A stretch of 64,000 nt of DNA from Micropterix aruncella (Eukaryota > Arthropoda > Insecta > Lepidoptera > Micropterigidae), in assembly GCA_944548615.1 (NCBI GenBank), contig OX155951.1, positions 19,006,789 through 19,070,788 on the forward strand. The letters run 5' to 3'. The notes below the pieces were generated by a model. That model did no database searches and was not told where the DNA came from. It was given only the letters and a program-made list of their open reading frames with translations. Both the position numbers and the translations under genes were made by a program. Below are positions 48,201 through 58,600 of this stretch, one piece after another (within the stretch, counting starts at the first letter, position 1; the number at the start of each line of letters is the position of its first letter).

Positions 48201-50057
48201 AATGGTAGATATTAGATACAAATGGAGCTGCCATGGAATTCACTGACTGGAATCGGGCCTATCATAATATTATTATTATACTTCTGGGGGGTGAGCGGTG
48301 GACTCCGGACTAACGACCGGCTGCGGTAGGTTTAGGACAGCTGTCTTGCCACATATGAGCGTTCACCTTACCACCCAATCACTCCCCCTTCGAAGCTATA
48401 GGATTTGAGATACGGAAATTAAAGTTTTAGATATTTTTTCTAGGAAGGAGTTGATTATTTTCCTGGAGAGACCAAGATCTTTGAAGAGATGTAACAGAAA
48501 TCTACCTGGCAGGCCAAGAGCGCCAACTTCCACCGCGTGAAGGTGGACAGTGAAACCGTTCCGGGTGACGGCATTTGCAAGATCATGGTATTTATTTAAT
48601 TTGTACTTGTGGTCTTTTAGGATATTGGATTCTCATGGAAGTTAATTCTACAATAAGAGCCATCTTTCGAGATAGGGAGTAAAGAGTTATATCTGGACGG
48701 ATATAACTCTTTCCTCTTAATCTCTTTCAGGGAATTGATACTGCTTGGAAATCGAATCGACCTCCAGAATCTAATCTGAAGCTTTCTCGATTATTGAGAA
48801 AGGTTTCGTAGTGGAATGTTTATTGCCCTTAGATCCATCCCGCACAAACTGTATTGGGGATTTGAAGGGTATTGTCAGACCCTTGTTGGCACGAGCCACT
48901 GTGAGGCTGATTACCACGCGGATACCAGCAAGGACTTTGTCGTGGCAGTGAGTGTACCGTCCTTCATCTAAGGCCACCTTGCAGCCAGCTAGAATATGTC
49001 TGGCTGTGCAAGGAGTGTTACTACAAAGGATACATGAACTATCCTCTAAATAGCTTCAACTAGCAAAGTTAGTGGTCTGAAAGGGTATGCTGGAAGGCAT
49101 TTAAATAAAATTTCAGCATCTCTGGCGTCCAGCCATACAACATTATCTTCGAAGAATACTCGTACGAAAGTCCCCAAGTGTTGTCCAGTCATTCTGGCTT
49201 TGAAAGCCAACAGCATGAGCCATACTATTGCTGTCGTAGTCTCCTTGCGAGAGGGATTTATTCAGGTCCACATCACTCATAGCAATATAGAATACTTTTT
49301 TTTACAAAAATAAAGGTTGTTAAAAGCTATCCCATATTTTGGGGCAAGCATCATACATGGGTCAATAGGTACAAATTGTGATGTATTTCACATTTTTTTG
49401 TGACATTTATTCACTCTCAGTGCCTTTAAGTCTTCATACAGGATTTAAAAGTGTGATGACCCACAGGGTGGTACAAACATGACATTGGGAAGCATTCAGA
49501 GCCACCCGCACTACTTTGGATGCTACTAAGGTTTAGTCATTTAGGCATGAGCCTAAATGACATTCAACAAAAATATAAATTATTTAGGTTTAGTGTATGA
49601 TTAGTAACCTATGTTTAACACATTCCAGGGCAGAGCTCCTAGAAAATTAGTTCGTTTTGTAGCATAGAAAAATTCTGCACTACGTATATGTTGTGCTTTT
49701 GCTTAGTCTGTGGGCCACCTTTATATTTACCCTACTATCTACTACCCTGCCTATTATAATTACCGGTTGCTCGACGACGACAACTTCTATGCCGTGCCGC
49801 GCTCGTTGCTTGAGCCAAAACGCAACCGAAGCGGCCATCAGGCCGCTTCCAACCACGACGATGTCAGTATGATGAGGAAATCGTGCCGGAGGTCTTTTAA
49901 ATGTCTTATCCTCAAAATGGTCCGCTTCTCGTAATTTCGAGGCGATATCTTGAAAATCTGAAGTTACTCGCTCCCACACTCTTTTCAGTGGATCGTACTC
50001 TGAGGAGAAGCTTCGTGCGTTTTGTAATGAGCGTATTATGGCGCGTCGTCGCAACAT
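36213..50057 (-). CDS. FOXRED1: FOXRED1, FAD-dependent oxidoreductase, complex I assembly factor
   Basis: Exons on the minus strand are 50057-49764, 47994-47688, 40989-40653, 39440-39203, 39132-39018 and 36352-36213, giving 476 residues (human 486) with every phase consistent. The N-terminus is basic and Arg-rich (MLRRRAIIRSLQNARSFSSE), like a mitochondrial presequence. A Rossmann FAD-binding motif VVVGSGLMAA follows (G70, G72, A75). Family blocks are [68 protein letters not shown] and a GLHNAIAVGRA C-terminal block. The family is a mitochondrial matrix flavoprotein needed for complex I assembly. Introns 1-3 and 5 are packed with retroelements, so automated gene models may break it into several short genes. 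Confidence 0.93.
36600..37830 (+). mobile_element. Non-LTR element with restriction-like endonuclease, copy A
   Basis: An intact 352-codon frame (36615-37673) is the C-terminal part of an ORF. It contains a C-x2-C-x8-H-x4-C knuckle (CPLCSNTPCTARHILAGC) followed by a nuclease core with RPDITL and VELTVPWE, as in R2/R4/NeSL-type elements with a PD-(D/E)XK endonuclease. The RT is absent, so the copy is 5'-truncated. The 3' UTR ends with GGTGAATTCCATGGCAGCTC and a TTTGTATTTATT tail near 37830. It lies in the last FOXRED1 intron, antisense to FOXRED1. Copies B, C and D are at 38655, 44838 and 48221. Confidence 0.8.
37876..37927 (+). mobile_element. Tiny 5'-truncated retrotransposon insertion, 52 bp
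   Basis: The insert CGCACAACGGCCCAATCAAG... ending AAAAGCCCAGTCAAACT matches the 3' terminus of the RNase H element at 3354-3405. It is flanked by 13-bp direct repeats AAGGCATCTTGTA at 37863-37875 and 37928-37940. This is a textbook target-primed insertion that copied only the last 50 or so bases. Confidence 0.85.
38110..38600 (-). mobile_element. Tc1/mariner-type transposase remnant
   Basis: The minus strand reads a DDE-type fragment: MPGKGITGPNFQEE, WFQQDGATCHTSDMS, FPNKVISR, then in shifted frames SPRSPDLSPLDHFY, a stop, and KSKVYENKPTNLTQLKQNI with a tail to about 38110. It contains the second catalytic D region (QDGA) and the PDLSPLD region. A stop and a frameshift make it inactive. It lies between copies A and B of the endonuclease-bearing retroelement. 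Confidence 0.75.
38655..38851 (+). mobile_element. Restriction-like-endonuclease retroelement, copy B (3' end)
   Basis: From GATTTGCGCATCTCAAATTC to GGTGAATTCCATGGCAGCTC it matches the last 200 bp of copy A with few changes. A separate GGTGAATTCCATGGCAGC word recurs at 38940-38957. Confidence 0.85.
39704..39911. repeat. hAT-type MITE, 208 bp, with intact 8-bp TSD
   Basis: Terminal inverted repeats begin CAAGGCCGTGCCCAG on the left and end CTGGGCACGGCCTTG on the right. Just inside are a G-run on the left and C-runs with GGACCCCCCC on the right. The direct repeat AGACTGGT flanks it at 39696-39703 and 39912-39919. An 8-bp TSD is the hAT hallmark. It is inside FOXRED1 intron 3. Confidence 0.92.
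41018..44221 (-). mobile_element. Nearly intact APE-type non-LTR retrotransposon ORF2
   Basis: One reading frame from ATG at 44221 to the stop at 41369, broken by a single TAA (43435-43433). The first part (262 codons) is an apurinic-type endonuclease (YQNVRGLRTK, ATESWL, VVGDFNLP, then the C-terminal NRILDLAL block). The second (677 codons from its first ATG, 43402) is an RT with NYRPISILPVFSKLLEK, DFSKAFDRVNH, GVPQGSHLGPLLFNVYINDI and the catalytic YADD. A thumb domain follows. Layout fits Jockey/CR1-type elements; I do not fix the clade. A T-rich run at 41018-41040 may be the 3' tail, and the 5' UTR probably extends to about 44830. It lies in FOXRED1 intron 2, same strand as FOXRED1. Confidence 0.88.
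41211..41360. repeat. Imperfect (TG)n microsatellite
   Basis: TGTGTATG, TGTGTTTG and TGTGTGAG variants over about 150 bp, in the 3' UTR of the neighbouring retrotransposon. Confidence 0.85.
44838..45069 (-). mobile_element. Restriction-like-endonuclease retroelement, copy C (3' end)
   Basis: The reverse complement of copies A and B from GGAGCTGCCATGGAATTCAC through CACTCCCCCTTCGAAGCCAT to about 45069. It is immediately adjacent to the 5' end of the APE-type element, separated by an AT-rich tail. Confidence 0.85.
45070..45421. other. FOXRED1 intron 2, no gene
   Basis: Contains CCTTTATAC-type words like those at 760-1130, and a small inverted pair ACAGAATTG / CAATTCTGT at about 45374-45396 beside the tRNA-like sequence. 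Confidence 0.4.
45422..45493 (-). tRNA. tRNA-like sequence (pseudogene or SINE head)
   Basis: The minus strand forms a 72-nt unit. The 7-bp acceptor ends GGCCCGG and TTGGGTC pair when G-U is allowed. A perfect A box TGGCATAGTGG and a near-perfect B box GGATCGATTCC are present at normal spacing. The anticodon arm does not form a normal 5-bp stem and the T-stem has a mismatch, so a functional tRNA is unlikely. A tRNA-derived SINE or tRNA pseudogene is the best reading. Confidence 0.55.
45494..46892. other. FOXRED1 intron 2, AT-rich, no gene
   Basis: Short CCTTTATAC / TATACAACC words recur through 46010-46660. CGGCCAATCCGGAACAT near 46717 resembles the end of the inverted-repeat element that follows. 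No exon was seen. Confidence 0.4.
46893..47445. repeat. Terminal-inverted-repeat element, about 550 bp
   Basis: AAGGCCTATCTGGAACACCC at 46893-46912 pairs with GGGTGTTCCGGATAGGCCTT at 47426-47445 with one mismatch. Internal sequence is AT-rich without a transposase. Confidence 0.75.
48221..49290 (-). mobile_element. Restriction-like-endonuclease retroelement, copy D, degenerate
   Basis: Starts GGAGCTGCCATGGAATTCAC and, read in reverse, matches the copy A 3' UTR and then its coding region back to the DVDLKKSL / DYDSKSMAHA area near 49240-49265. It has deletions, stops and frameshifts; a short 68-codon remnant frame lies at 48771-48977. The mutation load is much higher than in copy A. It lies in FOXRED1 intron 1. 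Confidence 0.85.
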
Positions 50058-50349
50058 TTTAAAATTATTTTTTACAACCTCAAATCAAAACACGACGGCC
50101 TAAGTTTGACAGTTGACATAACAGACTTTTTTTTATTGTTTGATACTTTTATGGCCTATGGGCTTGGGGATTATAGCACGATTTTGCAACCCGCCGGGTT
50201 TGCACCACTGCGGCCAGCCACGCCACCCTTTTCGCATCTGCCGAATAATCACGAGTCGATGAAAATGTAGAGCAGAACAGGTGTTTTAGTGTGGTATCGT
50301 GCATCGCAGACATCGCAGACGTAAAACACGTTCATGGAGCGAGTGATCA

Positions 50350-52015
50350 ATTTTTTTTTCAATTTTCAATTTCAATTTATTTCCAAAAAAATCTTAACAG
50401 ATTGTAGAAACTTAATATTTAGGTACATTTAAATTACAGTATATTAGTTCGTTTTTACAATATTTAAATTTATCACCACGTACATACAGTTACTTCATTA
50501 TTGCTTTTAGGGCATCCAAATCATTTTTAAGATTTATTTACTAAAACCACAAATTAAAATAATTGATAAAAATAATCAAGAAATTAAAATCAGAAAAAGT
50601 CAGAATAATTAAAAAATGCTACTTAAAATTGTCAAAAAAAATGACCAAAAAATTTGAAAAATTATTTAAAATTAACAAACTCATCGATCGAGTAAAAAGC
50701 TTTGTCTAATAAGAATTCTTTAAGTAACTTTTTGAATAAGCTTTCCACTTGAATAGTTTTTAAACTTTCTGGTAGCCTGTTAAAGTAATATGGCCCTGAG
50801 TATTTTTTGTCTTGCCTTGCTGTGTTTAGTTTAATACATGGTATAAAAATGTTTAATTTATTTCTCGTATTTTTAGTATGTGTATCTGAAAACTTTTTAT
50901 AATGTGTTTCTTTATTCTTAAAAAACTCAGTTAGTAACTTAAAGAGATAGAGTGAGGTTAAGGTGAGGATTCTTAGCCTTTTAAAAATGGGTCGACATGA
51001 CTCTTCCCTTTTCACCTTTGCAAATTATTCGCACTGCTCTCTTTTGGAGTATAAATATGGGTTCCCTATGACAAGCATAACAATTTCCCCAGATCGTAAT
51101 GGCATAACTTAGGATAGCTTCAATATAGCTGAAATAAACATTTCTTGTTTGCAATTCATCCAACGACCTTCTTACAATACTTAAAGCATAACATGCCCGA
51201 CTTAACCTACTTTCGAGGTTTTCACAGTGAAAGTTCCATTTTAAAAGTTCGTCGACATGAACACCTAAAAATCTAGTACAATGAGTTTGAGGAATGGCAG
51301 TGTTATTTATTGAAAGTATTATTGGCGAACCTTTATTCCGATTTCGATGATTTGTAAAATGTATAAAGTTACTTTTAGACGCATTTAGTGTGAGGTTGTT
51401 GCTCTCAAACCAACTATTTAGTTTGAATAGATTAATTTTAACGTTAATCAATAATTCTTCCATATCTTTACCGGCAACAATTAAACTAGTGTCGTCAGCA
51501 AATATCGTTACATTTATATCGTTGAAATACATTGATAAATCATTTACATATACTAAAAATAGAATAGGCCCCAAAATGGAACCCTGCGGGACTCCAAGTT
51601 TATTAGTTAAAGGGATCGAACAGTGTTTTGTAATGTTTTGATTTTGACATTGTGTAATTTCCACGATTTGCGTCCTATTTGTTAAATATGAATCAAACCA
51701 TTTTAAGCAGTCTCCCCTGACTCCATAATGATTTAGTTTGTTTAGTAAAATATCATGCCTAACGCAATCAAATGCCTTACTCAAATCGCAAAAAATACCT
51801 AAGGTGTAGTACTTGTCCATTAGTTTGTCATTTATATAAGATATGAAATCCTCGATAGCTTTAGTAGTGGACTTGTTTCGTCTATATCCAAATTGTCTTT
51901 CACTAAGAATATTGTTTGCATCAAAAAACGCAATTAATCTATTTTTAATTATAGTCTCTATGATTTTTGAGAAAGAAGACAAAATTGCAATTGGTCTAAA
52001 ATTTCCATCGCTTGC
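50350..52015 (-). mobile_element. 5'-truncated non-LTR retrotransposon with one frameshift
   Basis: The frame 51982-50981 starts in the RT (FRPIAILSSFSKIIETIIKN), with DLSKAFDCVRHDIL, KLGVPQGSILGPILFLVYVN and FADD. It runs into HREPIFILQKRAVRIICKGE, then shifts frame near 51000 to KREESCRPIFKRLRILTLTS and the C-terminal tail ending at 50662. An AT-rich 3' end near 50350 has a T-run on the plus strand. It lies upstream of FOXRED1 and is truncated at about 52015, next to the SAPCD upstream region. Confidence 0.88.
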
Positions 52016-52100
52016 GAGTTATCATTTTCACATTCGATTTCTCACTTGCCGCATTCGGACTGTCGCTCCACGACAAAAATCGAAAGCTAGGCAGGCTGAG

Positions 52101-52357
52101 AACTCACGGCGCGGTTTTTACCCAAATCGCGGCAACCGCAACGTATGCGGGTGACTAGTGGAACCGCGTGGGCCGCGGCCAGCTTTAGAACTCTCGGAGC
52201 GGTTTTCACCCGAGCGCATACATATCTGCTCTGCGGGTCCGCAACCGGGGTGAAAACCGCTCCGTGAGCCTGACCGCGCAAACCTGCGGTGTTGTGAGTT
52301 TTGAAACAAAACAACCCGCAACCGCGGCGGCCGCGGGTGAAAACCGCGCCGTGAGTT
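52101..52357. repeat. Nested GC-rich palindromic element
   Basis: Outer arms: GAACTCACGGCGCGGTTTTT at 52100 against GGTGAAAACCGCGCCGTGAG ending near 52355. An inner pair, AACTCTCGGAGCGGTTTTCA (52192) against GGTGAAAACCGCTCCGTGAG (52249-52268), has closely related sequence. Two related foldback units seem to be nested. It ends about 280 bp before the SAPCD start codon. Confidence 0.8.
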
Positions 52358-52636
52358 CAACCTGGAATTATTATCTGGCGGGGTGAGAATTCGGCGGATG
52401 AAAGGTCGGTTGCATGTGTCAAAATTCGGCGTCAACGGTGTCAAATGTGTGGTGGGTGCAATTACGGCGGGTGATATTCATGGGTACGTAAACTAACGCC
52501 CTCTGTTGTTCTTTTGTTCACGCGCGCGTCACAACACATATTAAAAAAAAGGTGGTTTATGACCGTTTGTTTACAGTTTTTCACAGTTTATTCGTTTACT
52601 TCGTTTATCATTCAGTGTAATAATAATCGTGATAAA
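52358..52636 (+). promoter_or_regulatory. Upstream region of SAPCD
   Basis: The frame of SAPCD stays open upstream to about 52514, so an earlier ATG (52559) is possible, but the family start matches 52637. Between 52377 and 52473 lie four variants of GGCGGGTG...ATTCGGCGGRTG, also found in the PNUTS/TMCO1 divergent region. Confidence 0.45.
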
Positions 52637-55600
52637 ATGCCGCAATTTGAAGCTGCGGCTGTTGGATCTTTACCGAAACAGTTCGTAATTGCAATGAGAA
52701 CGTTATTCGACATCATGGATGATGACAAAACTGGTTTTGTCAAGTTTTCAGACATAAAAGATAGATGGAAAGACGACGGGACGAAAGGATTGCCGGAAGG
52801 AGTACTGGAGTGCCTTAAGAATATCACCCCGCACGATGGCTTCCTATCTTTTGACCAGTTTTGTTCAGGGTTGAAGATTTGCCTGTTAAAAAGTCAGAGA
52901 ATGAGGTTGCCTCCGCATCAACAGCCACAGTGTCTCCCACCAAAAATACACATAAACACAAATTGGTCGCATATGAAAACGGATGGTTATCAAATCGACA
53001 ACCCAGAGTATTATTTTAGTACGGAGAAAACGACGAAGAAGCCGCAATTGCCAGTCGGCGCTTACGGTCCTCCCAAACCACCCCGAACGGCGATAAACCT
53101 CGATAAAACTATACATTCCGAACAGGATCTCGCCAACTGGCAAATGAGCCAGTCGATGAGCGACATCCACAGAGCTTTCGTGACAAATAGAGGGTCTGGC
53201 GATGGTAAATCTGCGACAGTCCCCGACGGGAATCTCGCCGATGTTGAGCTGTCGCCGAACGCCGACACGTATGTCAACATGTACCAGAAAAGCACGAACG
53301 TTCGCCGGCGGGAACCCAGGCGACACACGCTCCAGAACGGCATCGATTATAACATGCTGAAGCGCGTGAAAAAAATTGAACAAGAGAAAGACATCTTGCT
53401 GCAGGGTTTAACAGCAATTGATAAAGCGCGGGAATGGTATTTGAAACAATTGGATAGGATTCAAGAAAAGATTAAGTATTTGGGGAGGACTGGATCTCAT
53501 TTGGTAAGAAAATAGAACTTTGCTTATCTGTATTTCAATGCATAATCCTCTAGTGCAGCGTTTCCTAATTAGTGGTATGCGCACTCTCAGGGGTACGCGA
53601 AGTTGCATCGAGGGGTACGCGTGGCAATCTCTTGACTAAGTTGTTTAAGAGTTGTGCCAAGAAAAACATGCACATTTGTCACATTTAACTGATTTTCACT
53701 GTCATCAACTGCATTTTGATGATACTAAATGTAAAAAAAACTGATTTCATTTTTTATTTATCACACTCCTGCAATAAGGGGTATGCGTGTTTGAGGTCTT
53801 TTTTGAAGTGGTACGCAGGAAATACTAATTGGAAACCACTGCTCTAGTGAAATACTTGGCAATGCAGTGTCGCTACAGATTGACCTCGCAGGCTAGATAA
53901 AGAAAGAACATTTATCGTTTCGCTCCTTGCACCTTACGCTGGCTCGCGGAGACGTCGAATTTGATAAAGTTATCCTAAAAACATGAAACCACAGTTTGTA
54001 AAAAAAAACAAAAACTGTCAAGTTTTTAATTAATCTGATATACGTATTATTAATATTTTTTGGCAACTTTCACCATCAGAATGACAAACATAATTTACAG
54101 GAGATTGCACTCAGGCCGTTTTATATGATTTTATGTTTTTGTTAAATAATATATTATCATGGTGTTTTTATATATATTTTTGAATTCTGTAAAAAAAATA
54201 AAGAACATTACTGGTGAGACTTTGATGTCTGGCTGCCTGTCTGACTGTCCATTTCTATTCAACTTGTGTAAAAAAAATGCCAGCTTTTATTTACCTTGCA
54301 ATGTTTGTTAGTTTGTTTAGGTCAAATCTTGTAAGCTGAATTATTAGTACCTCTTCCTCTACCTCCTATGAAGTTCAAATTTTACATGTTGGTTCAGTTC
54401 CGATGACAATGCATTTTTATGAAGACCTGATTCTACACCCAGGATCGGCTCCCGACGAGGACACTTCCCAGGTCAACATAATTTTGTATACATATTCAAT
54501 TATGATAGCCCGTTCTAAATTTCACTATGACATGGTTGCTGCATCCAGGGTTGGGTCCCAATGTGGGGACTCTTTAACTGTCAACAGCACAGAAAGGAAA
54601 TTTTGTATGCGCATTCAATTACGATAGCCCATTCTAAGTTTCACCGCAACAGGGCTGCTAGGGTTGGCTTCCAACGAGGAGACTCCTCAACGGTCAACAG
54701 CACAGAAACGAAATTTTGTATACGCATACAATTATGATAGCCCGTTTTAAGTTCCACTATGACATGGCTGCTGCACCCAGGGTTGGCTCTGGGCAGAGCA
54801 TTTTCATAAAAGCTTGTTTTTAAAAATGTGTTTTTACTATTAAATTATTATATTTCATTTTCTTTATTGATAAACATAGCAAAGGTCCCCACTTAGGATA
54901 GTTTGCTTTACAAAATTAAAGATAATTACCACAAAAAGAATACTAATGTTAATTTAAACTAAAAGAGAATTTCAAGATTTTTTTTTAAGTTTGACAGGTA
55001 TCATATTTATATATGATATAAATATGATAACTGTCATATTATATATGATAGTTATCATATTTATATATGATATAAATAGGGTGACTAGGTAAACGAGTGT
55101 CACATTCCTAAGGGTGAGTATGTACATCAAACTATTTTTTCATTTCCTTTTTTTCTGAACAAAGCTTGTTTTTGGATATTAGGAGATTCTTTTCTACAGC
55201 TGATAAACTTAGTTGAGTCATCTACAACTTTCTTTGATTTATACCTTGGTACCCAGGAAAAGCATTGTTAAATGACTTTCAACTCCGTTTTTTTTGTGGA
55301 ATAACCTTCTTTACCCTTCTGTACTAAAAAATCTTGTAATATCAAAATACATATTTTTTTCAGAGGAAAGTCGAAATAAAAATTAAATTCTTGTTTAGAT
55401 GTACAGAACTGTTTGATGTATAGAATCACCCTTAGGAATGCGATATTCGTTTACCCAGTTACGCTGTATATACATATATTATTTTAGTTAGCTTGCCTGG
55501 TTGTTGTTATTTAAATTGTTTAATCTGTACAGAAGCCGTGCAGAAATTCATTTGGAAGTTTTTGGCAATCCTGTGTAATAAAACACTACCCTTTTTCTTT

Positions 55601-58600
55601 GGGATACTCTTCAGGGTAATAATTTAAATTTCAACATTTTCTTGAGTAAAAAGCGTCCAAACACCTAGATGCCATATTGTAATATAGACTTTACCAGTGA
55701 AAACAAATAAGTTTAAATGGCTAAGAATTGTACACTAATATTTCTTAGCCATGCTCAACTTGAACCAGCACTGGAAGCGAGGAGCGAAGCGATAGATGCT
55801 TTTTCTCTATTAAGGTCTATTTTTAATATATAATCAACCTATAATCTTGATCGACGTTAGGAGCATCGTTAAGTACTGCTCAAACATACCACTTTTCTGA
55901 TACTTACCCTAACTCTTGTCCCTCCCCCTTCAAAGATGGTCATGTTAGGCTTTTCCACACTTGAGCAGAGGACAAGAAACCATAGTCCTCTCCATTTGCA
56001 CGGTTACTCAGTGGAAGAGTTTACGATCCGGTGTTTCTCTAGGCTGTGGATCTATATGTGTCCCATCCCTATCTGCGAACCTGCAGTCACACTTGAATGC
56101 ATACCGCTATATTCTACCGTACTGACAGGCAGATACAAGCCCGATTTCAAGGGTAGTGCAGCTGGTCAAAGCACTGGCTATTGATGTCGACAGTGGCGTG
56201 CTCAGCATAAATGTATACAAGCACTCACGGGCGTATATAAGGGGGGGTTTAGGGGGTCCCCTCCTTAGCATACGACGAGAAAAATCGTGCAATTCGTACA
56301 CTGTGTGGCTCACGTTTTGAATTTAGTTCTAGCGCATTCAAGTGAGATACCATTGATACGAAACTGTATCGGAAATATAAAAAGTATGGTAAACTTTTTT
56401 CGGCAGTCTCCACTTCGAGACGGCCTTATGAAAAAAATTGCAGATCAAGTTAAATCATCTTATTCAACGCTTATCTCTCTTTGTAAGACACGATGGACAG
56501 AAAAACATGTGGCTGTTGAAAGGTTTGCAGAAATGCTTCCCGTAATACGCACAACACTTGAGGCACTTCAAGATGATTCTGCTAATAGAGATGTTGCCAC
56601 TCAAGCATACCAAATGCAAACAGCCATGGAAAATAGCCAGTTTATCGTGTCGTTAGTTATACTAAGAAAAGTATTTTCATACACATCAAACCTAAACAAA
56701 GCAATGCAGAAGGTCAATGTCGATTTGAACAACATTTGGTCCAACATGTGAAAACAATAAAAACTATTTTACAAAATATTCGGAACGAAAATGAGTCCAC
56801 CATTCTTTTCGAGCAAGCAAAGCAGATGAGTTCAAGCGACATAATTGTTTCAAGAACGACTGGGAGGCAAACCCAGCGCAGCAATGCTCCAGGAGAAACT
56901 ACCGTAATATATTACCGTAGAAATGTATTTTACCCTTTCATTGACCATGTGGTTAAAGAACTTGATTCACGCTTTAAGCCACATGAACAGACAATCGAAG
57001 GGATTCAAATGATTCTGCCTGAAAAGACCAATAATGACTCTAAGATAAAAGAAAGCCTTAAAAAAATAGCGCTTTTATTTTTGGGACAAACTGAAGCGAA
57101 TACGGAACGAATACGAAATACGATTTTCCAATTGAATATGAAATATGGCAGAATCATCGGAAATCTATGACGGAAAAACCATCCAGCGCACTAGAAACTC
57201 TTGACCAGGGCGAGAATCAGTTCTTTCCTACAATAAAAATGCTGCTCACTATTTTGGCCACATTCCCAGTGTCCACAGCAACCCCAGAAAGGTGTTTTTC
57301 AACCTTAAAGAGGTTGAAAAACTAATTGAGAAATAGCACGAGAGATGAACGACTGACTGGGCTTGCATTGATGAGTGTTCATTGTGATATAGCGGTCCAA
57401 CTGGATCCTAAAAAAATTATAAATATGTTGGCCATAAGGCGTAAAAGGCTAAATGTTATACTTTAAAGTTTTTAAAGTTTTGCGTGAAAGCGCATCCATA
57501 CATCCTCACAAACGTTCACGCTTATAATATTAACTAGAATATAATGTCATAAATAAATATTCTACCGACATTATTTACTTATTTTATTTAAAAGTAGGTA
57601 CTTAAAGTAACTATCATTTGTCCGCGATTAACTTGCGCGTATTTTAATGTTTATGTCATTTTTAAATAACTGAGATTGGAGTTTAGAATTTTGCGTTGCT
57701 TTTTTCTGCGTGAAGTCCGGCCAATAACTAGTTTATCTTTGTATATTTTCGTACCCGCAGACCCCCCCCATGTGAAAGCTATAGCTACGCCGTGCAAGCA
57801 CTACCTACCCAGTCGCAAAACATAAACGCTTTTTATTATAATTACACAATTCGGCCGCTCGTCCATTCGCGGTCTTACTGTCATGCTGGGCACTAGCGAC
57901 ACGGCTTGGAATAAGCTACATAGGAGAAGATGTCAGGCATGCGTCGCGCTCCGTCCATCGCGGCTCTACATTCGCCCCGCTTAAGCGCTATTTGTGATAA
58001 AGGCAGTTACTAGAGCTGCCTGGTCAAGACTACGCATACATATAAGTATATGTCCCGCATACATTAAATCATTTCTTTTTGCATAATAATATGCATGCTT
58101 ACATGATCCGTTGATTAACAAGCAACGCTTTTATTATGCAGCGGATAGCGATTGACAGGGGTTTGGGCCTTCTCTGCATCATAGCGCCTTTTAAATATGA
58201 AACCGCAGATGGCACCACCATTTCTTTTTTAATAGGTTTTTTCTTTATTGATCGTTTCTTTGTTGTAATATGATTTAATATTTTAAACAGACTTATTTTT
58301 ATTTATTTTATTATATAGAAAAAACGTGGATGAATTCTGTCGACAGTATTAAACATGCACAGCTATTTGAAAAGATGAAAATATATATTAAACAAAAAGA
58401 CACTCCCTGTAACCCAATTATAATTTATTGGCTATTGTGATTCTTTAAACTTTGTCTACTTGATTTAATTCTGTCGATATATCAATAATTTATATAGTGG
58501 CTACAAAATCTTAATCAATAATCAATGCAGAAAAATCATCAAAATTCAATAAAATTGATATTTAACAACCCGAATCCCAAAATATTTTCGCCTGCCTTTA

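Noticed and set aside
52514..52636. N-terminal extension of SAPCD from 52514 or 52559
   Set aside because: The upstream part is hydrophobic and unlike the family, whose N-terminal domain starts just after MPQFEAAAVG; the 52637 start fits better, though 52559 is not excluded.
54440..54795. Regular spacing suggestive of a CRISPR-like array
   Set aside because: The repeats are about 115 bp direct tandem units without short repeats and unique spacers, in a eukaryotic intron.
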